13,192 nucleotides of DNA. Origin: Bacteriovoracaceae bacterium (GTDB lineage: Bacteria; Bdellovibrionota; Bacteriovoracia; Bacteriovoracales; Bacteriovoracaceae). The stretch is taken from assembly GCA_947442115.1 (NCBI GenBank), contig CANEVK010000038.1, positions 1 through 13,192 on the forward strand. Direction: 5' to 3'. The notes below the pieces were generated by a model. The model was not told the DNA's origin. It did no database searches and saw nothing but the letters and a program-made list of their open reading frames with translations. Position 1 is the first letter of the stretch. Each line of letters starts with the position of its first letter. A program made the translations under genes and the position numbers. This document shows positions 6,531 to 12,324 of the stretch, piece after piece.

Positions 6531-7103
6531 TTAGAATTTAACTTGCGGAGTTTGTTGTTCAGCTTCAGTGGCAGTGAACTGAGGTTTCTTCTCAAAGTGA
6601 TGAACAATCGAGTTTGTTAAGCTCGTTGGAAAAACAGTCACAAGATTATTAAACTCCTGAACCGTTTCAATATAGCGGCGTCGAGCAATCGCGATTCTGT
6701 TTTCAGTTCCTTCGAGTTGAGATTGAAGAGCTTGAAAATTGGTATTGGCCTTAAGGTCTGGGTATTTTTCTGAAACAACCATGAGTCTTCCTAGAGCTTG
6801 AGATAATTCTCCTTGGGCCTGTTGGAATTTTTTAATAGATTCTGGATTCAGATCTTTAGCATCAACATTAATCGCCGTTGCTTTGGCCCTGGCCGACACA
6901 ACACCTTCTAGAGTTTCTTTTTCGTGACCAGCATAGCCTTTTACCGTTTCTACGAGGTTGGGAATCAGATCGGCGCGTCTTTTATATTGGTTTTGAACTT
7001 CTGCCCAGCTCGCTTCAACAGCATTATTTGAAGTCGGGATGGATTGAAGACCACAAGAAGTGAGTAGGACTAGCATAAGAACTGTAATGAATGTGTATTT
7101 CAT
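6531..7103 (-). CDS. lemA: LemA family lipoprotein
   Basis: A 190-residue protein. ATG 7103-7101 is preceded by GGGAG (plus-strand 7112-7116) with eight bases of spacing. A longer frame starting at 7142 would begin inside the terminator hairpin and is rejected. Residues 1-17 are a lipoprotein signal with lipobox Leu-Thr-Ser-Cys17. The mature protein shows LemA hallmarks: SWAEVQNQYKRRADLIPNLVETVKGYAGHE, a Val-Ser-Ala-Arg-Ala helix, EGTENRIAIARRRY, and ETVQEFNNLVTVFPTSL. The fold is a long helical bundle. LemA proteins sit at the cell membrane, and their biochemical role is unknown. The first gene of lemA-ygcG-TPM, it has no room for its own promoter between the rpsT terminator and its ribosome binding site. 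It may depend on readthrough or on a promoter within the rpsT 3' region. Confidence 0.92.
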   Translation of the reverse strand: MKYTFITVLMLVLLTSCGLQSIPTSNNAVEASWAEVQNQYKRRADLIPNLVETVKGYAGHEKETLEGVVSARAKATAINVDAKDLNPESIKKFQQAQGELSQALGRLMVVSEKYPDLKANTNFQALQSQLEGTENRIAIARRRYIETVQEFNNLVTVFPTSLTNSIVHHFEKKPQFTATEAEQQTPQVKF

Positions 7104-7116
7104 AAAAAAATCTCCC

Positions 7117-7150
7117 AAAAAAAAACCCAAAGTATTATCCATACTTTGGG
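7117..7150 (-). terminator. Rho-independent terminator of rpsT, abutting the lemA ribosome binding site
   Basis: On the minus strand a perfect 9-bp stem (CCCAAAGTA, 7-base loop, TACTTTGGG; plus 7126-7150) is followed by nine T residues (plus A-run 7117-7125). It lies 30 bases past the rpsT stop. The T-run runs straight into GGGAG, the lemA ribosome binding site, so terminator and lemA leader are joined. The stem and T-run are seen directly. Its efficiency, and whether it attenuates lemA, are unknown. Confidence 0.85.
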
Positions 7151-7180
7151 CTCATTTATTTTTAAGTCAAGAGTTAAGGC

Positions 7181-7444
7181 TTATTTAAGACCTTGAACTT
7201 GTTTTGTTAAACGGCTTGTCTTACGAGAAGCAGTTTGCTTTTTCATAGCTGGAGATTTTGCAAGCTTAGCAAGTAAAGACTGAGCTTTTGAAAGAAGAGT
7301 TGCAGCGGTAGATTTGTCACCTTTTGCAATTGCTTCTCTTAAAGATTTTACAGTCGTACGAGCTTTAGCTGTTTTCATTTTATTCGTCATACGACGAGTT
7401 TTTTCTTGTTTTGCTCTTTTTTCTGATGATTTGTGATTCGCCAC
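7181..7444 (-). CDS. rpsT: 30S ribosomal protein S20
   Basis: An 87-residue, strongly basic, all-helical protein that binds 16S rRNA in the small subunit. The start MANHKSSEKRAKQ, the RMTNKMKTAKARTTVKSLREAI segment and the C-terminal KSPAMKKQTASRKTSRL stretch are characteristic of bacterial S20, and the length is standard. Translation starts with GTG 7444-7442; GGGAG (plus 7452-7456) lies seven bases upstream. Escherichia coli rpsT also uses a non-AUG start and is autogenously controlled, so the GTG may have a similar meaning, which is inference. A good promoter lies just upstream and a strong terminator downstream, so it is likely a single-gene unit with possible readthrough into lemA. Confidence 0.97.
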   Translation of the reverse strand: MANHKSSEKRAKQEKTRRMTNKMKTAKARTTVKSLREAIAKGDKSTAATLLSKAQSLLAKLAKSPAMKKQTASRKTSRLTKQVQGLK

Positions 7445-7484
7445 AGTAAATCTCCCTAATGATCGTTCTACAAAATATTGCGAT

Positions 7485-7514
7485 GTTATAAACCAACTTA
7501 GACCTCAATGGCAA
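7485..7514 (-). promoter_or_regulatory. rpsT: Sigma-70-type promoter for rpsT
   Basis: The minus strand reads TTGCCA (plus 7509-7514), 18 bases, then TATAAC (plus 7485-7490), each matching the consensus at five of six positions. Transcription would start near 7478, leaving a leader of about 34 bases with the ribosome binding site well placed. Confidence 0.65.
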
Positions 7515-7552
7515 GCCCAGAGCTTGAGTTTAATAAAAAAACAGCTCCATAC

Positions 7553-7565
7553 CTTTTGGCAAAAG
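7553..7565. repeat. Perfect 13-base palindrome CTTTTG-G-CAAAAG upstream of the beta-oxidation operon
   Basis: Six-base arms around a single G, 60 bases before the dehydrogenase start at 7625. The position and symmetry suit an operator for the operon. It is not found upstream of acs or the thiolase gene in this window and matches no fatty-acid regulator consensus I can recall. Function is inference. Confidence 0.3.
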
Positions 7566-7624
7566 ACGAGTGTTGGGGTAGTTTTCTTCCATTTTAATTT
7601 TCAATTAACCAAGGATTTTTAATC

Positions 7625-8482
7625 ATGGGAAACATTCAACTCATCGGAATTGTTGGGGCAGGTCAAATGGGACGTGGGATTGCCCAGGTTGCTGCTCAGA
7701 CGGGTTATGACGTTGTGCTTTTTGATGCATTCAAGAATTCACTAGATTTTGGGCACGGATTTATTAAGACGCAACTAGACAAAGGTGTGGAGAAAGGAAA
7801 ATGGGGACGAGAACAAGCTGACCAAGCCTTTTCAAAAATCAAAACCACGGTTGAAATAACTGATCTCAAAAATTGTGATTTGGTCATCGAGGCAGCCACT
7901 GAAAAAGCTCAACTGAAGTTTGAAATTTTTAAAAAGCTTGATGAGGTGGTTAAGCCTGAAGCTATCCTCGCCTCAAATACTTCTTCTATATCAATTACAG
8001 AAATCGCTGCTCAAACTAAGCGTGCGGATAAAGTCGCAGGCATGCATTTCATGAATCCAGTTCCTGTGATGAAGCTTGTGGAGGGCATCCGTGGTCTTGA
8101 AACTTCAGATGAGACCTTTAATACTGTGGCGGCCGTTTCTGAAAAGATGGGAAAAACATTTGTTCGCGCCCAAGATTATCCTGGTTTTGCCGTGAATAGA
8201 ATTCTCATGCCCATGATTAATGAAGCTGTTTACGCCCTTTATGAAGGTGTCGCTTCGGCCAAGGATATTGATACCGCCATGAAGCTTGGAACTAACCAGC
8301 CTATGGGTCCATTAGAACTTGCCGATTTTATCGGACTTGATACTTGTTTAGCGATTATGAATGTCCTTCATGATGGACTGGCCGATACCAAGTACCGTCC
8401 ATGTCCTCTTTTGAGGCAATATGTGGCGGCCGGACGCCTTGGTCGCAAAAATGGAAAAGGATTTCACTCTTATGATAAGTAA
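7625..8482 (+). CDS. 3-hydroxyacyl-CoA (3-hydroxybutyryl-CoA) dehydrogenase
   Basis: A 285-residue monofunctional enzyme that oxidises 3-hydroxyacyl-CoA to 3-oxoacyl-CoA. Residues 1-190 form the NAD-binding Rossmann domain, with GAGQMG at 11-16 and VIEAATEK. The LASNTSSISITEI strand-turn is present. The catalytic dyad is in HFMNPVPVMKLVE: His141 and Glu153. The C-terminal helical domain contains QDYPGFAVNRILMPMINEA and ends GRLGRKNGKGFHSYDK, as is usual for the Hbd/PaaH family. The cofactor could be NAD or NADP, and chain length is not readable; short-chain is the likeliest by family. The ATG has AAGGA (7611-7615) nine bases upstream. It is the first gene of a three-gene operon, and its end overlaps the next gene by 11 bases. 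Hbd-like; PaaH and FadB2-type are equally fair names. Confidence 0.93.
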   Translation: MGNIQLIGIVGAGQMGRGIAQVAAQTGYDVVLFDAFKNSLDFGHGFIKTQLDKGVEKGKWGREQADQAFSKIKTTVEITDLKNCDLVIEAATEKAQLKFEIFKKLDEVVKPEAILASNTSSISITEIAAQTKRADKVAGMHFMNPVPVMKLVEGIRGLETSDETFNTVAAVSEKMGKTFVRAQDYPGFAVNRILMPMINEAVYALYEGVASAKDIDTAMKLGTNQPMGPLELADFIGLDTCLAIMNVLHDGLADTKYRPCPLLRQYVAAGRLGRKNGKGFHSYDK

Positions 8483-9242
8483 TTTTGAAACATTAAGTTT
8501 TAGTGTCAGTGATGATATTGGAACTTTAGTGATTAATCGCCCTGATAAATTAAACGCCCTCAATATTCAGGTCTTGCGCGAATTAAAGGGGGCTTTGACT
8601 GAATTAAAAACTGCTCCACTTAAAGGACTCATTTTAACCGGTGAAGGTGAGAAGGCATTTATTGCTGGAGCCGATATCGCTGAAATGAAACCCCTTGAAA
8701 CAGGTGAGGCCCTGGCCTTTTCTGAACTCGGTCAGCTTGTCACTCTGGCCTTTGAAGCTTTGCCTTACCCTACTATCGCCTGCGTGAATGGTTTTGCACT
8801 GGGTGGAGGATTTGAAATGGCACTTAGTTGTGATTTCATTTTCGCCTCAAAGAATGCGGTGTTTGGTTTACCTGAAGTGAAGCTTGGACTTATTCCTGGA
8901 TTTGGTGGGACTCAGCGTTTAATGAAAATCGTAGGTGAGAGAAGGGCCAGAGAACTTATTTTTTCTGGTCGCAATATCACAAGTGATGAAGCCAAAATCT
9001 TAGGAATTGCGCTGGATATTTTTGCAGATAAAGCGCAACTTCTGGCAGAAGCTCAGAATTGGTTTAAAACAACATCTAAAAACTCACTGATGGCCATAGC
9101 AAAAGCAAAATTTGTTTTAGGTCAGGGAATGATTGAAGAGAGAAAAGCTTTTGCTGACATTTTTCAAACAGAAGACATGATCGAGGGAACTTCAGCTTTT
9201 ATCGAAAAAAGAAAAGCTCAATTTAAAGGAAAGATTTTATGA
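8472..9242 (+). CDS. Enoyl-CoA hydratase (crotonase family)
   Basis: A 256-residue protein that hydrates trans-2-enoyl-CoA to 3-hydroxyacyl-CoA. The start at ATG 8472 overlaps the previous gene by 11 bases, with AAAGGA (8456-8461) ten bases upstream. A longer frame from 8421 would add residues unlike the family. The crotonase signature is complete: RPDKLNAL, then AFIAGADIAEM (oxyanion hole and CoA site), NGFALGGGFEMALSCD with catalytic Glu115, and LPEVKLGLIPGFGGTQRL with catalytic Glu135. The 20-residue spacing of the two glutamates equals that of rat mitochondrial hydratase, which supports hydratase rather than an isomerase or dehalogenase. Middle gene of the operon; its TGA overlaps the next gene's ATG (ATGA), so the two are probably translationally coupled. 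Cytoplasmic. Crt, PaaF and EchA are alternative family names. Confidence 0.93.
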   Translation: MISNFETLSFSVSDDIGTLVINRPDKLNALNIQVLRELKGALTELKTAPLKGLILTGEGEKAFIAGADIAEMKPLETGEALAFSELGQLVTLAFEALPYPTIACVNGFALGGGFEMALSCDFIFASKNAVFGLPEVKLGLIPGFGGTQRLMKIVGERRARELIFSGRNITSDEAKILGIALDIFADKAQLLAEAQNWFKTTSKNSLMAIAKAKFVLGQGMIEERKAFADIFQTEDMIEGTSAFIEKRKAQFKGKIL

Positions 9243-10381
9243 TGTTAGATGAAAAATATAAAGAAATTCGCGACATGATTAAAAAATTTTCAGATGCCGA
9301 GGTTGCTCCTTTGGCGATGAAAATTGATCATGAAGGAGAAATTCCTTCAAAACTCATAGCTCAGTTAGGAGAAAATGGTTTTCTTGGCTCTTATGTGCCT
9401 GAAGAATACGGTGGTGCTGGACTTGATTATCTTTCTTATGCCTTACTGGTCGAGGAAATATCCCGAAATTGTGCCTCTACAGGAGTTTTAATTTCTGCTC
9501 ATACATCCCTAGGAATTTGGCCGATTTTGAATTTTGGTACGGAAGCTCAAAAGAAAAAATATCTCCCTAAAATGGCATCAGGTGAGTGGATTGGTTGCTT
9601 TTGCCTGTCTGAACCGAATGCAGGATCAGATGCTGGCTCCCTCACCACTTTTGCCGAAGATAAGGGTGATTATTGGGAAATCAATGGTGTTAAAAATTGG
9701 ATCACAAATGGTAAAGAAGCTTCCATTTGTATCGTCTTTGCTAAGACCAAGAAAACTCCGGACTATAAAGGCATTTCTGCTTTTATTGTTGAGACTACAA
9801 CTCCTGGTTTTTCGATTATTAAAGAAGAGGACAAACTTGGAATAAGAGGATCATCAACTTGCCAGCTGGCCTTTGATAAAGTGAAGGTCCCAAAGGATGC
9901 ACTTCTTGGGGATCCAGAAAAAGGCTTTAGAGTGGCGATGGCCACACTTGATGGCGGACGGATTGGGATTGCTTCCCAGGCCCTTGGTATTGCGCAGGGT
10001 GCCTTTGATTATGCCATTCGTTATACAAAACAGAGAATACAATTTGGAGCTCCGCTTTCAGATCTTCAAGGTATCCAATTTATGCTGGCCGATATGAGTA
10101 CTAAGATTGGGGCTTCTAGATTATTGATTTATCATGCTTCAAGTCTAAAAGATGCAGAGCTTCCTTATTCTAAAGAATCCGCCCAGGCCAAGCTTTTTGC
10201 CTCTGAAGCTGCCATGTGGATTACGACTAAGGCTATTCAGCTCTGTGGAGGTAATGGATACACTAAAGAATACCCAGTTGAGCGCTACTTTAGAGATGCC
10301 AAAATCACCGAAATATATGAAGGGACCTCAGAAGTACAGAGAATGGTGATCGCTGCTAATGAATTAAAGGCAGTTCATTAA
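9239..10381 (+). CDS. Acyl-CoA dehydrogenase, probably short-chain (butyryl-CoA type)
   Basis: A 380-residue flavoprotein of standard length that introduces the alpha-beta double bond into acyl-CoA and passes electrons to electron-transferring flavoprotein. ATG 9239 overlaps the previous stop, with AAAGGA (9225-9230) eight bases upstream; a second ATG at 9242 is possible. Visible features are the N-terminal helical domain, VPEEYGGAGLDYLSYALLVEEISR, the FAD signature CFCLSEPNAGSDAGS, KNWITNG, and the C-terminal domain with QLCGGNGYTKEYPVERYFRDAKITEIYEGTSE. Glu361 in YEGTSE is the catalytic base position used by short- and medium-chain enzymes, unlike isovaleryl-CoA dehydrogenase, whose base lies elsewhere. 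No etfAB genes are in the window. Last gene of the operon. Butyryl- versus other acyl-CoA specificity is inference. Confidence 0.93.
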   Translation: MMLDEKYKEIRDMIKKFSDAEVAPLAMKIDHEGEIPSKLIAQLGENGFLGSYVPEEYGGAGLDYLSYALLVEEISRNCASTGVLISAHTSLGIWPILNFGTEAQKKKYLPKMASGEWIGCFCLSEPNAGSDAGSLTTFAEDKGDYWEINGVKNWITNGKEASICIVFAKTKKTPDYKGISAFIVETTTPGFSIIKEEDKLGIRGSSTCQLAFDKVKVPKDALLGDPEKGFRVAMATLDGGRIGIASQALGIAQGAFDYAIRYTKQRIQFGAPLSDLQGIQFMLADMSTKIGASRLLIYHASSLKDAELPYSKESAQAKLFASEAAMWITTKAIQLCGGNGYTKEYPVERYFRDAKITEIYEGTSEVQRMVIAANELKAVH

Positions 10382-10392
10382 TTTTTCTCGTC

Positions 10393-10407
10393 AAGGGCTT
10401 TGCCCTT
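10393..10407 (+). terminator. Weak hairpin after the beta-oxidation operon
   Basis: AAGGGC and GCCCTT form a perfect 6-bp stem with a TTT loop, 12 bases past the dehydrogenase stop. No T-run follows, so it is at best a weak or factor-dependent terminator. Transcription may continue into the gene at 10479. Confidence 0.35.
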
Positions 10408-10478
10408 TGCTAGAGTGTCCATTAATTTTATTGGAGTGCTAAAGACTCATAGTCAGTTATTTTTTTCAGGAGAAAAAC

Positions 10479-11708
10479 ATGGCGAAAAAAAAGCCTGCTG
10501 CTAAAATGCCAGCTAAGAAATCCGTGGCCAAACCAGCTACTAAAAAAGTGGTGAAAGCCGCTCCCAAAAAAGAAGTAAAAATGGCAAAAAAAGCACCTGT
10601 TAAAAAAGCTGTCCCTGCAAAGAAAGTGGAGAAGAAGCCTGCTAAACCTGCTGCGAAATCTCTTAAAGAATCTGTTTTAAAAACTGCTGGAAAATTAGTG
10701 GCCAAAGTTGTTCCTAAGGCCATGACTAAAGACCAACTCAAAAAAATTAAAGAAAAAGAAAAGGCTCAAGCCGCTAAAGATAAAGCTCTTTCTGCCAAGG
10801 AAGCTGCCAAGGCCAAGGTCCTCGCTGCGAAAGAAAAAATCAAGGCCGAAGCTGATAAGAAAAAAGCCAAAGAACTTGAGAAAAAAGAAAAAGAAAATGA
10901 AAAGCTCAAGGCTAAACAGGCCAAAGAAGAAGAGAAACTAAAAGCGAAAAAAGAAAAAGAGGACTTAAAAGTCTCAGATAAGAAGTCAAAGTCTAAGTCA
11001 AAGTTTGCTGACGACGAGGAAGATGATGAGGATATTGAGCTTGGCCCAGATGATGAGCCAGCTTTTGGTGAAGAGCGTTCTGCTAAAAAAAATGAAGATG
11101 ATGACATAGATGAATTCGAAGAGGATTATAAAAAATCCAAGGCTGCTAAAAAAACTGGTCGCAAAGCTTACGAAGAAGATGAAGTTCAGGTAGATATTTT
11201 TGAAGCTAAACCTTCAAAGAAATACCAGAATGCTATTCTTGCAGACCTAGAAAATAAAATTGCTGATGAGATCGCTGAACTGAGAGAGCATTTTAATTGG
11301 AAAGAAATTGCAGATTCAATTGGTTCAATGGATTTCTTCATTGATGCCAAAAATGATGAGTGTATTGAAAAGGGTTGTGACAATATCCGCACGACTCAAA
11401 GTTACTGCCGTCTTCATTATATTAGAAATCAAAAAGTTATTCAGAAAAAGCGTGAGATTCTTAAGGAAGGTAAGCTTCAAGAGTATATTGAAGAGCTTAT
11501 TTCAAAGTATCCCCCGAAATATATCGAAGCCCTTCTGTCAGACCTCTCAGACGATAAAGAGTTTTATAAAGTTCTTAATGAATTAAATATCACTTCAGAG
11601 TTTGATTTTGAGGAAGAAGATTTTGAAAATGCTGCTGATGATGATGATTCAGATGATGATATTGGAATAGAGACTATTTCTGGTGCCATGAGGTACGAAG
11701 ACGAATAA
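10479..11708 (+). CDS. Histone-H1-like basic tail protein with charged coiled coil and CCCH zinc-finger-like motif, unknown function
   Basis: A 409-residue protein that I cannot place in a named family. Residues 1-80 are Lys/Ala/Pro/Val-rich (23 lysines in the first 60), like histone H1 or bacterial H1-like tails. Residues 84-165 are an uninterrupted Lys/Glu/Ala helix, probably a coiled coil. Residues 177-216 are strongly acidic. Residues 247-372 look folded and contain Cys295-x4-Cys300-x9-Cys310-x2-His313, followed by Tyr-Ile-Arg; this resembles small zinc fingers of phage and HNH-type proteins. A further Tyr/Leu-rich helical part and an acidic tail (374-394) follow. The ribosome binding site CAGGAG lies close before ATG 10479. 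A perfect bidirectional terminator follows the stop. The basic tail suggests nucleic-acid binding (nucleoid or RNA), perhaps balanced by the acidic blocks. That is inference, as is zinc binding. It follows the beta-oxidation operon by 97 bases and probably has its own promoter. Confidence 0.8.
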   Translation: MAKKKPAAKMPAKKSVAKPATKKVVKAAPKKEVKMAKKAPVKKAVPAKKVEKKPAKPAAKSLKESVLKTAGKLVAKVVPKAMTKDQLKKIKEKEKAQAAKDKALSAKEAAKAKVLAAKEKIKAEADKKKAKELEKKEKENEKLKAKQAKEEEKLKAKKEKEDLKVSDKKSKSKSKFADDEEDDEDIELGPDDEPAFGEERSAKKNEDDDIDEFEEDYKKSKAAKKTGRKAYEEDEVQVDIFEAKPSKKYQNAILADLENKIADEIAELREHFNWKEIADSIGSMDFFIDAKNDECIEKGCDNIRTTQSYCRLHYIRNQKVIQKKREILKEGKLQEYIEELISKYPPKYIEALLSDLSDDKEFYKVLNELNITSEFDFEEEDFENAADDDDSDDDIGIETISGAMRYEDE

Positions 11709-11737
11709 AAAAAAGCCCCGAAAGGGGCTTTTTTTTT
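11709..11737. terminator. Bidirectional Rho-independent terminator
   Basis: A GC-rich stem GCCCC/GGGGC (11715-11719/11724-11728) closed by a GAAA tetraloop is flanked by an A-run on the left and nine T residues on the right, so the helix can extend through A-T pairs. The T-run serves the plus-strand gene ending at 11708. On the minus strand the complement of the A-run serves the gene ending at 11740. Confidence 0.93.
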
Positions 11738-11739
11738 GC

Positions 11740-12222
11740 TTATTGATCTAGTTCAGCATCATCTTCTTCTAGAAATTCTGGGCCTAAAAGCCGGTTGGCC
11801 TCAAGTGTAAGGTTGATATTCTCGCGAGAGAGTTTAAAAAAGTAGCTGTGACTTTTATATGAAACTTCCTGCCAGTTTGGTTCAAACTGATCCCATTCAT
11901 TATTGGAAAAAATCTCATCAAAAAAGAGACCAACAACTTCGATATAATTATTTTGGGTCTCTTTGAATCTCTTCTCATCATTCATGTCCTCTTTTTCACA
12001 TGAAAGAAAACAGGCAATAGGGGAAAGGGCCACATCTTCTTCGGACAACCAAGAGACGACGAGAAGAAGTTCTTCAGAATATATCTGACCGTAAACATCA
12101 AAATAGCGCTTAAGCTGATCACACTCTTTTTTGTAGGTTTCATTTAAAAGACGAGCGAAACTTTCCAACCAATCTTGTGGGATACTTGTACCATTTTTTG
12201 AGTTGGTCTTTCTGGCGAACAT
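11740..12222 (-). CDS. Small acidic cytoplasmic protein, unknown function
   Basis: A 160-residue protein starting at ATG 12222-12220, with AAGGCAGG shortly upstream as a probable ribosome binding site. It has no signal peptide or membrane segment. The N-terminal third is amphipathic helix (QDWLESFARLLNETYKKECDQLKRYF), followed by EELLLVVSWLSEEDVALSPIACFLSCEKED with Cys71 and Cys75 close together. The C-terminus is acidic (FLEEDDAELDQ). Helix content and many charged residues suggest a soluble, mostly helical protein; I recognise no family or catalytic motif. It converges on the histone-like gene across a shared bidirectional terminator and diverges from the thiolase gene. Its length, ribosome binding site, terminator and ordinary codon use support a real gene. 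No function can be assigned. Confidence 0.7.
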   Translation of the reverse strand: MFARKTNSKNGTSIPQDWLESFARLLNETYKKECDQLKRYFDVYGQIYSEELLLVVSWLSEEDVALSPIACFLSCEKEDMNDEKRFKETQNNYIEVVGLFFDEIFSNNEWDQFEPNWQEVSYKSHSYFFKLSRENINLTLEANRLLGPEFLEEDDAELDQ

Positions 12223-12280
12223 GACGACCTGCCTTAAGTTAAGATTTAGTGGTATTTTATTAGTCCCTTCATTAAAATAT

Positions 12281-12286
12281 TAGAAT
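12281..12286 (+). promoter_or_regulatory. Candidate -10 box (TAGAAT) for the thiolase gene
   Basis: TAGAAT matches the -10 consensus at five of six positions, 38 bases before the thiolase ATG. The -35 position at 17-18 bases spacing (TATTAG or TTATTA) is poor. Nothing else clear is visible in the 102-base gap. Confidence 0.25.
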
Positions 12287-12324
12287 TAGAAAGACAATCA
12301 TTCTCTCAATCAAGGATAGAAAAA

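Noticed and set aside
7104..7142. Longer LemA start beginning at 7142
   Set aside because: It would start inside the rpsT terminator stem, put extra residues before a good lipoprotein signal and ignore the well-placed GGGAG before ATG 7103.
8421..8471. Longer enoyl-CoA hydratase start at 8421
   Set aside because: The extra 17 residues are a frame-shifted reading of the dehydrogenase C-terminus and do not resemble crotonase N-termini.
10630..11000. Possible DNA repeat array in the Lys/Ala-rich gene
   Set aside because: Repetition is at the level of amino acid composition (Lys, Ala, Glu codons); no fixed unit length or conserved nucleotide unit is visible.
10766..11107. Minus-strand Ser/Phe-rich open frame opposite the histone-like gene
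   Set aside because: It is the antisense of Lys/Glu/Ala codon repeats, lacks a ribosome binding site and is pure low-complexity serine.
12294..12313. Direct repeat CAATCA before the thiolase gene
   Set aside because: Only six to seven bases, two copies, in AT-rich sequence; indistinguishable from chance.
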